Positions 25,740 to 34,200 are shown, counted from the stretch's first letter. The stretch is DNA of 64,000 nucleotides from Bradyrhizobium sp. 149 (GCF_023073915.1 NZ_JADPKK010000022.1:930001-994000), one strand, 5' to 3'. Notes: generated from the letters alone by a model not told the origin. Numbers and translations are program-made.

Positions 25740-26732
25740 TCACTTGACCAACCAGCCCTGCTCGCCTGCGACCTGCCTGACGCGCTCGAGGTCGTCCTTG
25801 ATGAAGCTGTCGAGCTCGGCACCGGTCAGGAACGTATCGATCTGGGAGCTCTTCTCGATGTAGTCCTTCCATTCCGGCGTCGCCTGCACCTTCTTCATCA
25901 ATTCGACATAGAACGCGGCCTGGTCCGGCGTGACCTTGCCGGGGAGCCACACCGTCCGCGGCTGCTCATATTGCTTGATGTCGAGGCCCTGCTCGACACA
26001 AGTCGGAACGTCGCCCCAACCTTCGGTCGCGGTGACCTTGGCGCCCTGCGGCAGCCGCTTCGGGCTGAAAACGCAAAGCGGTCGCTGCGTCCCACCGCGC
26101 CATTGCCCGAGACTTTCGCTGGGATTGTTGACGTGGGAGTCGAGGTGTCCACCGGCGAGCTGCACGGCGGTCTCGGCGCCGCTCTTGAAGGGGATATAGG
26201 TCAGCTTGATGTGGCCGGCCTTCTCGATCATGCGGGTCAGCACCTCGTCCGTGTCCTTTGACTGCGCGCCGCCCATCTTGAATTCGCCCGATGAGGCCGC
26301 CTTCAGATAGTCGCCCGCCGTCTTGTAGGGCGCGTCCTGCTTGACCCAGAGCAGGAACTCGTCCTGCGCCATCGCCGCGATCGGAGTGAGATCGGTGTAG
26401 TTGAAGGCGACCTTGGAGACGAGCGGCTGCTGCCAGGCATTCGACGTGCCGAAGATGACCTTGTGGGGATCGCCGGCGGACGCCTTGCCGTAGACATAGC
26501 CTTCCGCACCGCTGCCGCCGCCCTTGTTGACGACGACGATCGGCTGCTCCACCAGCTTGTGCTTGGTGATGATGTTCTGCACGGCGCGCGCGAGATTGTC
26601 GGTGCCGCCGCCGGGCCCGGCGGTCGCCACGAACTCGATCGGCTTTTGCGGCTGCCAGGCGCTGAGCGCCGGCATCGTGCCGGCGAGCACGGCTGCGGCT
26701 GCGGAGAGCAGAAGTTTTGACGTCCGACCCAT
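25740..26732 (-). CDS. tctC: Tripartite tricarboxylate transporter substrate-binding protein TctC
   Basis: A 330-residue periplasmic binding protein (Bug family). The signal peptide is KLLLSAAAAVLAGTMPALSA; the mature part has the family signature IEFVATAGPGGGTDNLAR and YKTAGDYLKAA. The ATG at 26732 is supported by GGAGGAAATC directly upstream; the frame stays open further but is not protein-like. The ligand, probably a carboxylate, cannot be predicted from sequence. It is separated by 55 bases from tctB and 52 from the CoA-transferase. Confidence 0.93.
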   Translation of the reverse strand: MGRTSKLLLSAAAAVLAGTMPALSAWQPQKPIEFVATAGPGGGTDNLARAVQNIITKHKLVEQPIVVVNKGGGSGAEGYVYGKASAGDPHKVIFGTSNAWQQPLVSKVAFNYTDLTPIAAMAQDEFLLWVKQDAPYKTAGDYLKAASSGEFKMGGAQSKDTDEVLTRMIEKAGHIKLTYIPFKSGAETAVQLAGGHLDSHVNNPSESLGQWRGGTQRPLCVFSPKRLPQGAKVTATEGWGDVPTCVEQGLDIKQYEQPRTVWLPGKVTPDQAAFYVELMKKVQATPEWKDYIEKSSQIDTFLTGAELDSFIKDDLERVRQVAGEQGWLVK

Positions 26733-26784
26733 GATTTCCTCCAGCTGATTTTTGTCTCTTGTTCTTGTCGTTCTCGACGTCCGG

Positions 26785-28044
26785 TCAGGCGACGCGTTCC
26801 TCGCGTCTTCCTGATGCCAGGACGATTGCGCCTTCTTTTTCGAGCGCTTCGATCTGCTTCTGGTCGAACCCGTGCTCGACCAGCACCTCGCTTGTATGCT
26901 CACCGTAGACCGGCGCGCCCGTGCGCACTTTGCCCGGGGTCTCCGAAAACTTGACCGGCAAGCCGATCGTCTTCACGGGACCGAGCGTGGAATGCTCGAC
27001 CTCGACGACCATCTCGCGCGCCAGCGTCTGCGGATCGCTCAAGGCCTCCAGCATGTCGTGCACGGGTCCGCACGGCACGCCCTTCTCGTCCAGTGCCGCC
27101 AGCCAGTGCGCCCGGGTCTGGGTGCGGAAGCGCTCGCTCAGGACGGCTTCGAGCTCCTTCAAATGCGCCATGCGGTCGGCTCCGGTGACGAAGCGCGGAT
27201 CGGAGGCAAGCTCGCTCGCACCAAGGGCCTCCAGCATCAACAGCCAGTGCTTCTTGTTGGCGCCGCCGACCACCAGCCAGCCGTCCGAGGCCTCGAAGGC
27301 CTGATATGGCGCGTTGAGCGGATGCGCCGAGCCCATCGCGCGCGGCGCCGTGCCGGCGGCGAGCGCGATGGTCGACTGCCAGTAGGTCTGCACCAGCGCG
27401 GCCTCATAGAGAGAGGTCTCGACCCACTGCCCTTCACCGGTCTTGAGACGGTGCGTATAGGCCGCGAGGATACCCATGCTCGCCAGCAGGCCGGCGGTGA
27501 TGTCGGACAGCGGCGGGCCGCATTTCACGGGCGGACCATCGGGGCGTTCGCCGGTAAAGCTCATGATGCCGCTCATGGCCTGGGCGACCAGATCGAAGCC
27601 GCGGCGATGCTTGTAGGGTCCGGTACGGCCGAAGCCCGACAGCGAGCAATAGATCAGCGTCGGATGCTGCCTGTGCAGGTCTTCGTAGCCGAAACCGAGG
27701 CGCTCCATGGCGCCCGGCGCAAAGTTCTCGACCAGCACGTCGGCGCCCGCGATCAGCCGCCGCAGCACCTGCTTGCCGCCGTCGGTCTTGAGGTCCAGTA
27801 CGACGCCGCGCTTGTTGCGGTTCATCATCAGGAAGGAGGCAGCCTCGTCGCCGATCTTCGGCGGCACCGAGTGGCGGGTATCGTCACCGTTCGGCGATTT
27901 CTCGATCTTGATCACGTCGGCGCCCATGTCGGCCAGCATCAGGGTGCAGGTCGGCCCGGCCATGACATGGGTGAGATCGATGACCTTGAGGCCGGCAAGC
28001 GGCCCCGAACGGCGGGAGGTTGATTGCGATCGGTCGCTTTGCAT
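26785..28044 (-). CDS. CaiB/BaiF family (type III) CoA-transferase
   Basis: A 419-residue class III CoA-transferase. The N terminus is typical (PLAGLKVIDLTHVMAGPTCT, ADMGADVIKIEKS), followed by DVLVENFAPGAMERLGFGY, SLSGFGRTGPY and RRGFDLVAQAMSG, the last with the likely catalytic Asp. These enzymes move CoA from a donor acyl-CoA to a carboxylic acid; formate, oxalate, carnitine and many others are known substrates. Here it would activate the acid imported by TctABC. Confidence 0.92.
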   Translation of the reverse strand: MQSDRSQSTSRRSGPLAGLKVIDLTHVMAGPTCTLMLADMGADVIKIEKSPNGDDTRHSVPPKIGDEAASFLMMNRNKRGVVLDLKTDGGKQVLRRLIAGADVLVENFAPGAMERLGFGYEDLHRQHPTLIYCSLSGFGRTGPYKHRRGFDLVAQAMSGIMSFTGERPDGPPVKCGPPLSDITAGLLASMGILAAYTHRLKTGEGQWVETSLYEAALVQTYWQSTIALAAGTAPRAMGSAHPLNAPYQAFEASDGWLVVGGANKKHWLLMLEALGASELASDPRFVTGADRMAHLKELEAVLSERFRTQTRAHWLAALDEKGVPCGPVHDMLEALSDPQTLAREMVVEVEHSTLGPVKTIGLPVKFSETPGKVRTGAPVYGEHTSEVLVEHGFDQKQIEALEKEGAIVLASGRREERVA

Positions 28045-28053
28045 CGGGGCGTC

Positions 28054-28848
28054 CTATTGGCCGCGCCATTGCGGCGCGCGCTTGGTGAGGAAAGCATCGA
28101 GCCCTTCGCGAAAATCCTGGCTCGTGTAGCACATCAGGATGAGGTCCTCGCCCTCGTCCCGCGCCAGCCGCTTTTGCAGGCGCGCCACCGCCTGCTTGGT
28201 CGCATTCAGCGTCAGCGGCGCGTGGCTGGCCAAGAGCCGGGCAATCTCGTCTGCGCGCTTGTCGAGCGCGGCGAGATCCTCGACGATTTCGCCGAGCAGC
28301 CCGACACTTGCGGCCTCGACGGCGTCGACGAGGCGTGCGGTGAAGATCAGATCCTTGACGCGCGCGGCGCCGATCAGCGCGGTGAGACGACTGACATTGG
28401 ACATCGACAGGCAATTGCCGAGGGTGCGGGCGATGGGAAAGCCGATTTTCGCGCTTTGGGTGCCGATGCGGAGGTCACAGGCCGCGGCAATGCCCGCGCC
28501 GCCGCCGGTGCAGAATCCGTTGATCGCCGCGACGGTCGGCACCCGGCACGCCTCAAGCGTGGTCAGCACCCGATCGATGCGGTTCTCGTAGTCGATCGCG
28601 TCCTGGGGCGACTTGAACTCGCGGAACTGGTTGATGTCGGTGCCCGAAGCGAACGCCTTGTCGCCGGCCCCGCGCAAAACCAGCACCTTGATCGCGTGAT
28701 CGTCGTTGATCTCCTCGCAGATCGCGGCGAGCCGCTCGTACATCGCGAAAGTGAAGGCGTTGCGGGCCTGCGGGCGGTTGAAAGTGATCCGCCCGATACC
28801 GTCCTGGCGCTCGAAAAGAAGGTCTTCCGCCTCCACTTGCTGGTCCAT
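28054..28848 (-). CDS. Enoyl-CoA hydratase/isomerase family protein
   Basis: A 264-residue crotonase-fold protein. The oxyanion-hole segments are visible (GDKAFASGTDINQF; NGFCTGGGAGIAAACDLRIG). Position 2 of the usual Glu pair seems altered, so hydratase activity is not certain. The ATG at 28848 follows GAGGAA. It is the first gene of the operon leading through CoA-transferase to tctCBA and the PdxA-like gene, divergent from the GntR regulator. Confidence 0.9.
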   Translation of the reverse strand: MDQQVEAEDLLFERQDGIGRITFNRPQARNAFTFAMYERLAAICEEINDDHAIKVLVLRGAGDKAFASGTDINQFREFKSPQDAIDYENRIDRVLTTLEACRVPTVAAINGFCTGGGAGIAAACDLRIGTQSAKIGFPIARTLGNCLSMSNVSRLTALIGAARVKDLIFTARLVDAVEAASVGLLGEIVEDLAALDKRADEIARLLASHAPLTLNATKQAVARLQKRLARDEGEDLILMCYTSQDFREGLDAFLTKRAPQWRGQ

Positions 28849-28874
28849 TTCCTCATGTCCTTCTGCTTTTCTAC

Positions 28875-28891
28875 ATTTTTGAATGCAAAAT
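28875..28891. promoter_or_regulatory. Putative GntR operator 1
   Basis: ATTTTTGAATGCAAAAT contains the perfect palindrome TTTTG-N4-CAAAA, the form expected for FadR-type GntR regulators. It lies 27 bases upstream of the enoyl-CoA hydratase start. Confidence 0.7.
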
Positions 28892-28936
28892 TCTCGATTT
28901 ACAAGCTGGAACTTGCAACACTCCGCATATAACTTC

Positions 28937-28953
28937 ATTTCTGAATGCAAAAT
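28937..28953. promoter_or_regulatory. Putative GntR operator 2
   Basis: ATTTCTGAATGCAAAAT differs from operator 1 by one base and overlaps the ATG of the GntR gene at 28952, which would allow autorepression. The two copies are 62 bp apart start to start, close to six helical turns. Confidence 0.7.
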
Positions 28954-29632
28954 GGACTTTAGACCTATGCTTCATGAGGAAGTCGTCGGCCGCATCCGCG
29001 CCATCCTGCTCGACGGCGAAATCCCGCCGGGCGCGCGGATTCCCGAGCGCGAGCTGTGCGAGCGGCTGCAGATATCGCGCACGCCGCTACGCGAGGCGCT
29101 CAAGGTGCTCGCCGCCGAAGGGCTCGTGCAGCTCCTGCCCCACCGCGGCTCGCGCGCGGCAAAACTGACCGACAAGGACATGCGCGACCTGTTCGAGGTC
29201 TGCCAGGGTCTCGAGGCGCTCGCCGGCGAGCTCGCCTGCGAGCGCATCACGGACGCCGAAATCGACGAGGTCGCCGCCGCGCATGCCGACATGGTGCGGC
29301 ACTATCGCGAGGGCGATTTGATCCAGTATTACCGCGGCAACCGCGCCATTCACGAAGGCATCGTCACTGCAGCCGGAAACCCCGTGCTCGCGGGCCTGTA
29401 TACGTCCGTGACAGCGCGCATCCGGCGCGCGCGTTATGTCACGCCGATGACGCCCGAGCGTTGGGCAGTCGCCGTGAGGGAGCACGATGCAATCCTGAAC
29501 GCGCTGCAGAGGCGCGACGGCGTCGGCCTCGCCCACATCCTGCGTGCGCATCTGCGCCACAAGCGCGAAGAGGTTTTGCAGGCAGGCTTTGCCGAAACGG
29601 AAGCCAATGACCTCGTGCCGCGAATTGCGTGA
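28952..29632 (+). CDS. GntR family regulator (FadR/FCD subfamily)
   Basis: A 226-residue regulator with an N-terminal winged helix (VVGRIRAILLDGEIPPGARI, ERELCERLQISRTPLREALK) and a C-terminal FCD ligand domain whose metal-binding residues include HADMVRHYREGD and the late HLRHKREE. The start MDFRPMLHEE at 28952 is chosen from family pattern; no clear ribosome binding site is seen because the operator overlaps it. It likely represses the divergent uptake and catabolic operon until the acid or its CoA ester is present. Confidence 0.9.
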   Translation: MDFRPMLHEEVVGRIRAILLDGEIPPGARIPERELCERLQISRTPLREALKVLAAEGLVQLLPHRGSRAAKLTDKDMRDLFEVCQGLEALAGELACERITDAEIDEVAAAHADMVRHYREGDLIQYYRGNRAIHEGIVTAAGNPVLAGLYTSVTARIRRARYVTPMTPERWAVAVREHDAILNALQRRDGVGLAHILRAHLRHKREEVLQAGFAETEANDLVPRIA

Positions 29633-29940
29633 GGCGGCGTTCGCGACGTAGAAAGAATCTTGCGGTCCCGCAATATCGCGCGGCCAGCAGACACAATCGC
29701 GACACAATCATTGACTGCATTCGGCCGCACCGGTCGGATCGTGCTGACGAGAAGAACGTCGGCAACGGACGTCTTTTGTCGCGCGCCGGAATTGCGCATC
29801 AACTTCAGCAAGCCGCGATCATCACCAAATCAATTCCCCTTGCTCGCTTCCCTGAACCGGCGCAGCATTCGACGATCGGCGCAGGCCGAATGTAACGCGC
29901 GACCAATTGCGCAAAACAAAAGACAAAGCGGAGGAAACGC
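29633..29940. other. Intergenic region between GntR and metallo-hydrolase genes
   Basis: No gene or clear structure is seen in these 308 bases. The last bases carry a good ribosome binding site (GCGGAGGAAACGC) for the next gene. Confidence 0.4.
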
Positions 29941-30912
29941 ATGACAATCGATGTCTCACGTCGGTCCTTGTTGGCCCTCGGGGCTGGCCTTGGTGCCAGC
30001 GCAATGCTCGGCAGCAGCGCGATGGCGCGCGCTCCCAAGCTCGGCACCCAGACGCCCTACTGGCACCGCTTCGTTCTCGGCGATGCCGAAGTCACCATCG
30101 TATCCGACGGACCGCTTCCGCTCGGCGACCCCTCCGGGACCTTCACCGGCGTTCCCAAGGAAGAGGTCAAGAAGATGCTGGCCGACAATTTCCTGTCGCC
30201 GGACAATGTCGTGCTCGAGCAGAACTCGCCGATCGTCAATACCGGCGACAAGCTCATCCTGTTCGATACAGGGATGGGCAGTTCGAAGATGTTCGGCCCC
30301 ACCACCGGGCGGCAACAGAAGAGCATGACCGAGGCCGGCATCAAGCCCGGGGATATCGATGCGGTGGTCTGCTCGCACGCCCATATCGACCACATCGGCG
30401 GCATCGTGGACGACGGCGGCAAGCCGCTGTTTCCGAACGCGCAGATCTACATCTCGCAGACCGATTTCGACTTCTGGACCGACGAAGGCAAGCTCGGCAG
30501 CGCGGCCAAGGATTTCGTCGTTCACGCGCGCAAGAACCTGCTGCCGGTGCGCGACCGCATCGTGTTCTTCAAGGACGGTCAGGAATTCCTGCCCGGCGTG
30601 CAGGCGATCTCAGCGCCCGGCCATACCGTCGGCCATAGCATCTTCCTGGTCTCCTCGGCCGGCAAGTCGTTCGCCTTCCTCGGCGACCTCTCGCACCATT
30701 CCGTGCTGCTGCTGGAGCGTCCGCGGATGGAATTTTCCTACGACACCGATCCGAGGCAGGCGGCCGAGTCACGCGTAAAACTGCTGACCATGCTTGCGGC
30801 GAACAAGGTCCCGGTGATGTCCTATCATTTCGCCTGGCCGGGCTATGGCCATGTCGCCAAGGCCGGTGAGGGATTCCATTATTATCCCGAACCGATGCAG
30901 ATGACTTTGTAG
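29941..30912 (+). CDS. Tat-exported metallo-beta-lactamase fold hydrolase
   Basis: A 323-residue MBL-fold enzyme. The N terminus carries a Tat signal (SRRSLLALGAGLGASAMLG). The zinc motif HAHIDHIGG (HxHxDH) is intact, with a second His in SAPGHTVGHS and an Asp in FLGDLSHHS. Its hydrolase substrate is unknown; homologues include lactonases and other exported MBL proteins. It ends shortly before a strong terminator and is a single-gene unit. Confidence 0.92.
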   Translation: MTIDVSRRSLLALGAGLGASAMLGSSAMARAPKLGTQTPYWHRFVLGDAEVTIVSDGPLPLGDPSGTFTGVPKEEVKKMLADNFLSPDNVVLEQNSPIVNTGDKLILFDTGMGSSKMFGPTTGRQQKSMTEAGIKPGDIDAVVCSHAHIDHIGGIVDDGGKPLFPNAQIYISQTDFDFWTDEGKLGSAAKDFVVHARKNLLPVRDRIVFFKDGQEFLPGVQAISAPGHTVGHSIFLVSSAGKSFAFLGDLSHHSVLLLERPRMEFSYDTDPRQAAESRVKLLTMLAANKVPVMSYHFAWPGYGHVAKAGEGFHYYPEPMQMTL

Positions 30913-30919
30913 CTCGTCA

Positions 30920-30952
30920 GGTCCGGGCGGCGCGTGCCGCCCGGACCTTTTG
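30920..30952 (+). terminator. Intrinsic terminator after metallo-hydrolase gene
   Basis: A perfect 12-bp stem, GGTCCGGGCGGC (30920-30931) with GCCGCCCGGACC (30936-30947), a GCGT loop and four T residues after it. It starts eight bases after the stop codon. Confidence 0.9.
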
Positions 30953-30985
30953 CTTGCCCCTCAAACGCCTACCACCTTTAATATC

Positions 30986-31014
30986 TAATATTCCGATTGC
31001 ATCGGCTAATATTA
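30986..31014. promoter_or_regulatory. AT-rich palindrome upstream of transporter gene
   Basis: TAATATT, CCGAT, TGC, ATCGG, CT, AATATTA form an imperfect 29-base palindrome about 100 bases before the transporter start. The inner arms are CCGAT and ATCGG; the flanks are TAATATT and AATATTA. It is the only very AT-rich stretch nearby and could be an operator, perhaps for the LysR protein encoded downstream of the small genes. Confidence 0.4.
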
Positions 31015-31115
31015 TTCGTTTGTCAAAATCGTCCTCCTGCGTAGCTTAGGCAGCGCAGCTATCGCCCGCGGCGAGCGGCCGCCACCAAGAATGGCGAAGC
31101 ACGCGGAGGATGAAG

Positions 31116-32531
31116 ATGACAACGACGCTCGACGCATCGGGAATGCCTGCACGCTCGCCACTGCGGTTCCTCGATCGCGAGCATACGATCGCAAGGCCGG
31201 GCTATAGCCGATGGATGGTGCCGCCCGCGGCGCTCTGCGTGCACCTCTGCATCGGGCAGGCCTATGCCTTCAGCGTCTTCAACCTGCCGATGACCAAGCT
31301 GCTCGGCGTGACGCAATCGGCACCCGGCGACTGGAAGCTGACCGAGCTCGGCTGGATCTTTTCCATTGCGATGGTGTTCCTCGGACTGTCGGCCGCAGTG
31401 TTCGGACGCTGGGTCGAGGAAGGCGGCCCGCGGCGCGCGATGTTCACCGCCGGCGTCGCCTGGGCGAGCGCGTTCCTGATCTCGGCGCTCGGCGTCTATC
31501 TCCACAATCTCTGGATCATCTATCTCGGCTACGGCGTCGTCGGCGGCTGCGCACTTGGCATCGGCTACATCTCCCCGGTTTCGACGCTGATGAAGTGGTT
31601 TCCTGACCGGCCTGGCATGGCGACGGGCATGGCGATCATGGGCTTTGGCGGCGGCGCACTGATCGCCTCGCCCTTCTCGGTCTGGCTGATGAGCAAGTTC
31701 GCCAGCACGACCGACGTCGGCGTGCTCGGCGCCTTCATCACGCTCGGCTGCGTCTATTTCGTCTTCATGATGGTCGGCTCCGCAATCGTGCGCGTGCCTG
31801 CGCCGGGCTGGAAACCGGAAGGTTACGTGCCGCCTACAACCGCGACCAAGCTGATGACGAAGAACGACGTGTTCGTCTACCAGGCGATCAAGACCCCGCA
31901 GTTCTGGCTGATCTGGATCGTGTTGTTCTGCAACACAACGGCCGGCATCGGCGTGCTCGGCCAAGCCTCGGCGATGAGCCAGGAGATGTTCCCGGGACAA
32001 ATCACTGCGGTCGCGGCCGCGGGTCTGGTCGGCCTGATGAGCCTGTTCAACATGGGCGGACGCTTCAGCTGGGCCTCGTTGTCCGACTTCATCGGACGCA
32101 AGAACACCTATTTCGTCTACATGGTGCTCGGCTTCGCGCTTTACGTCACCGTGCCCTATGCCGGCGCGAGCGGCAACGTCGTGCTGTTCGTGCTGTGCTT
32201 CCTGATCATCGTCAGCATGTATGGCGGCGGATTTTCCACGGTGCCGGCCTATCTGCGCGACATGTTCGGCACCCGCTATGTCGGAGCCATCCACGGCATC
32301 CTGCTCACGGCATGGTCGATGGCCGGCATCGCCGGGCCGGTGCTGATCAACTACATCCGCGAATACAACGTCACCCACGGTGTGCCGAAGGCGCAGGCCT
32401 ACAACACCACTATGTACATCATGGCCGGACTGCTCGTGGTCGGCTTCCTCGCCAACCTCTGCGTCCGTGCCGTCGACAAGCGCCATCACATGAAAGACGA
32501 CAAGGCAGGTCTCGAGCCGGCGCGCGCTTAA
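31116..32531 (+). CDS. OFA family MFS transporter (oxalate/formate antiporter-like)
   Basis: A 471-residue major facilitator with about twelve spans. Features of the OFA family: WMVPPAALCVHLCIGQAYAFSVFNLPM at the start, GGCALGIGYISPVSTLMKWFPD, and GGRFSWASLSDFIGRKNTY in the central loop. The ATG at 31116 is preferred because GGAGG is six bases upstream; an ATG two codons earlier touches that site. A small-subunit gene typical of this family follows. Oxalate, formate or another carboxylate may be the substrate. Confidence 0.9.
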   Translation: MTTTLDASGMPARSPLRFLDREHTIARPGYSRWMVPPAALCVHLCIGQAYAFSVFNLPMTKLLGVTQSAPGDWKLTELGWIFSIAMVFLGLSAAVFGRWVEEGGPRRAMFTAGVAWASAFLISALGVYLHNLWIIYLGYGVVGGCALGIGYISPVSTLMKWFPDRPGMATGMAIMGFGGGALIASPFSVWLMSKFASTTDVGVLGAFITLGCVYFVFMMVGSAIVRVPAPGWKPEGYVPPTTATKLMTKNDVFVYQAIKTPQFWLIWIVLFCNTTAGIGVLGQASAMSQEMFPGQITAVAAAGLVGLMSLFNMGGRFSWASLSDFIGRKNTYFVYMVLGFALYVTVPYAGASGNVVLFVLCFLIIVSMYGGGFSTVPAYLRDMFGTRYVGAIHGILLTAWSMAGIAGPVLINYIREYNVTHGVPKAQAYNTTMYIMAGLLVVGFLANLCVRAVDKRHHMKDDKAGLEPARA

Positions 32532-32557
32532 CGCGCGGCGGAACAGAAGGAGCAACC

Positions 32558-32713
32558 ATGACAACGACATCGCGAAGCGAAGCGTCATTCTCCCAGCTGC
32601 TGCTGAGCTGGATCACCTATCGGGTGTTCCGGATGACGGCGGTCAAGCCGGCCCATCGCGCCAGCGAGATCGCTGCCGCCGCCGCGGCAAGCAACAATCC
32701 CTCGGGAGCGTGA
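32558..32713 (+). CDS. Small hypothetical protein, 51 residues
   Basis: A 51-residue frame (MTTTSRSEASFSQLLLSWITYRVFRM...) ending in an Ala/Asn/Ser tail. GAAGGAGCAACC precedes the ATG, a strong ribosome binding site. It sits 26 bases after the transporter gene and seven before the small subunit, so it belongs to that transcript. No family recognised; the middle may be an amphipathic helix. Confidence 0.6.
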   Translation: MTTTSRSEASFSQLLLSWITYRVFRMTAVKPAHRASEIAAAAAASNNPSGA

Positions 32714-32720
32714 CATCATC

Positions 32721-32846
32721 ATGCATAATGCCCGGACCGTAAAAACCACGCCGCTGCAATTGGCGCTGGCCTGGAGCTTTGCAGGCATCCCTTTGCTTGC
32801 GGGCGTCATCCAGACACTGTTCAACGCGATGAAGCTGTTTCAGTAG
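32721..32846 (+). CDS. MFS transporter small subunit (OFA-associated)
   Basis: A 41-residue single-span protein. The sequence AWSFAGIPLLAGVIQTLFNA followed by MKLFQ closely fits the small family known as MFS transporter small subunit, which is found directly downstream of OFA-type antiporters. Probably assembles with the large transporter encoded 190 bases upstream. Its size makes it easy to miss in automatic annotation. Confidence 0.8.
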   Translation: MHNARTVKTTPLQLALAWSFAGIPLLAGVIQTLFNAMKLFQ

Positions 32847-32856
32847 GCACGAACCC

Positions 32857-33066
32857 ATGCGCTCGACGGACAGGTCCGCAACGCACCTCGGCAGCGCGCG
32901 GCAATTGATCGTCGATGAGGGTTTTACCTTCTGCATGCTTGCTGCGGTGGTCGCCGCTGCGGTTCTCGCATTCGGCTTCGATGCGACCGCGGACATCATC
33001 GTCGCAATGCTTGCGATCGGCGCGGTGACGGCGGTTGCCGAAACCCGCATGCACCGGCGCCGCTAG
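32857..33066 (+). CDS. Small membrane protein, hypothetical
   Basis: A 69-residue protein with a hydrophobic region from about residue 24 to 59 that probably spans the membrane twice (FTFCMLAAVVAAAVLAFGF; IIVAMLAIGAVTAVAETRM) and a basic end MHRRR. It follows the small subunit by 10 bases on the same strand and ends convergent with the LysR gene. Not recognised. Confidence 0.65.
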   Translation: MRSTDRSATHLGSARQLIVDEGFTFCMLAAVVAAAVLAFGFDATADIIVAMLAIGAVTAVAETRMHRRR

Positions 33067-33093
33067 CACAGTCCGGCCGCTGCGAGCCAGCTG

Positions 33094-33987
33094 TCAGCGG
33101 ATTTTGCGCACGCGCCGCGCCGGCGTTTCCATCACGCGCCGCGCTTGCTCGGCGGCGAGGCCGCGCATGATCGCGATCGCGCTCTGCACATGATCGTCCG
33201 ACTGGTCGACCGAAGAGACGACATAGGCCGGCATGGAGAACTTTGGTGCGCCGGCCACCAGGTGCAGGCGCCGCGCCTTCAGCAGCGGCTCGACGATCCG
33301 GTGGGCGAAGTAGCCGGAGCCGCCGTTTGCCAGAACATGCTGAAGCCCAAGCCAGCCGATATTGGCCGTCAGCGCAGGCCCCGCGAAATTGGGGAAGACG
33401 GCGCTGTGGCGGGCATAGAACTCCGGTCCCCAGTCGACATAGACGTAGCCCTCCTGCGGCTCGGGCTCGCTTTTGGGATTGGTCGAGACCAGCACCAGTT
33501 GCTCCTCGATCAGCAGTTCGACTTTCAGGCCGGGCCGGCTTTGCGGCGTGTACATCACGCCGATGTCGATGCGGCCTTCGACCAGCCCCTGCATCAACTC
33601 CGGCTCGAGCGCGCTCTCCGCGCGAATGGAGATTTGCGGATTGGCCTCCTGCATGCGCGGCAGCCAGAGCAGCAGAAACTCCTCCCACAGCCCGATGCGG
33701 CCGCCAACCACCAACGCCCCGCTAAAGCCTTTGGGGAGGCCGACGTCATGCCGGGCCTGCTCGACGGTGCGCACCAGGGTCGAGGCGTGACGCTGGAATT
33801 GGCGCCCGGCTGCCGTCAATGCCGCGCCGGCCTTGTTGCGCACGAACAGCGTGCACCCAAGCAGCTCTTCGAGGGACTGAATCCGCGTGCTGACGGTGGA
33901 CTGGCTGACGTGAAGACGCTCGGCGGCCGTGATGAAATTGCCCGTCGCGACCACGGTCAGGAATGTACGCGCAAGCTCGGTATCCAA
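33094..33987 (-). CDS. LysR family transcriptional regulator
   Basis: A 297-residue LysR regulator. The N-terminal helix-turn-helix is clear (LARTFLTVVATGNFITAAER, VSQSTVSTRIQSLEELLG), followed by a typical effector domain. The TTG at 33987 is favoured because GTGAGG lies about six bases upstream and the length then fits the family; the frame extends 42 codons further without conserved sequence. The 5' neighbour is a decayed dehalogenase fragment rather than a divergent target gene, so its regulon may have been separated by insertion. Confidence 0.85.
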   Translation of the reverse strand: MDTELARTFLTVVATGNFITAAERLHVSQSTVSTRIQSLEELLGCTLFVRNKAGAALTAAGRQFQRHASTLVRTVEQARHDVGLPKGFSGALVVGGRIGLWEEFLLLWLPRMQEANPQISIRAESALEPELMQGLVEGRIDIGVMYTPQSRPGLKVELLIEEQLVLVSTNPKSEPEPQEGYVYVDWGPEFYARHSAVFPNFAGPALTANIGWLGLQHVLANGGSGYFAHRIVEPLLKARRLHLVAGAPKFSMPAYVVSSVDQSDDHVQSAIAIMRGLAAEQARRVMETPARRVRKIR

Positions 33988-34062
33988 AGGCGGCCTCACA
34001 TCGACATATTCGATATGAAATGCGCTCTCTTGAGGGATGTCAAACCGAAGAAATGCTGATTG

Positions 34063-34190
34063 GCACTCCAGCGGTCGGCGCTTCCGCCAAGAGCCTTGGC
34101 CACGACGTCCCAATTGCCGGAGGCCTCGAGATCGACCTTCTGGAGTGGACCGTATTCGGTCGGCCTTCCGCGAAAGCGGTCTTATCCCGG
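34063..34190 (-). pseudogene. Decayed 3' fragment of haloacid dehalogenase gene
   Basis: About 126 bases match the 3' end of the intact type II haloacid dehalogenase gene at 42048-42180, in the same orientation. Shared blocks include ATCGACCTTCTGGAG, GGACCGTATTCGGTCGGCC and GCGGTCTT on the plus strand; by eye roughly 85% of positions agree, with small deletions that break the frame. The similarity ends at about 34190, ten bases before the stop of the cyclase gene. It marks the left edge of the interposed block described in the findings. Confidence 0.85.
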
Positions 34191-34200
34191 ATCTGGGCTG

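Noticed and set aside
31059..32588. Open frame of 509 codons on the minus strand opposite the MFS transporter
   Set aside because: His/Asp/Glu-rich shadow of the transporter codons; no membrane or catalytic motifs.
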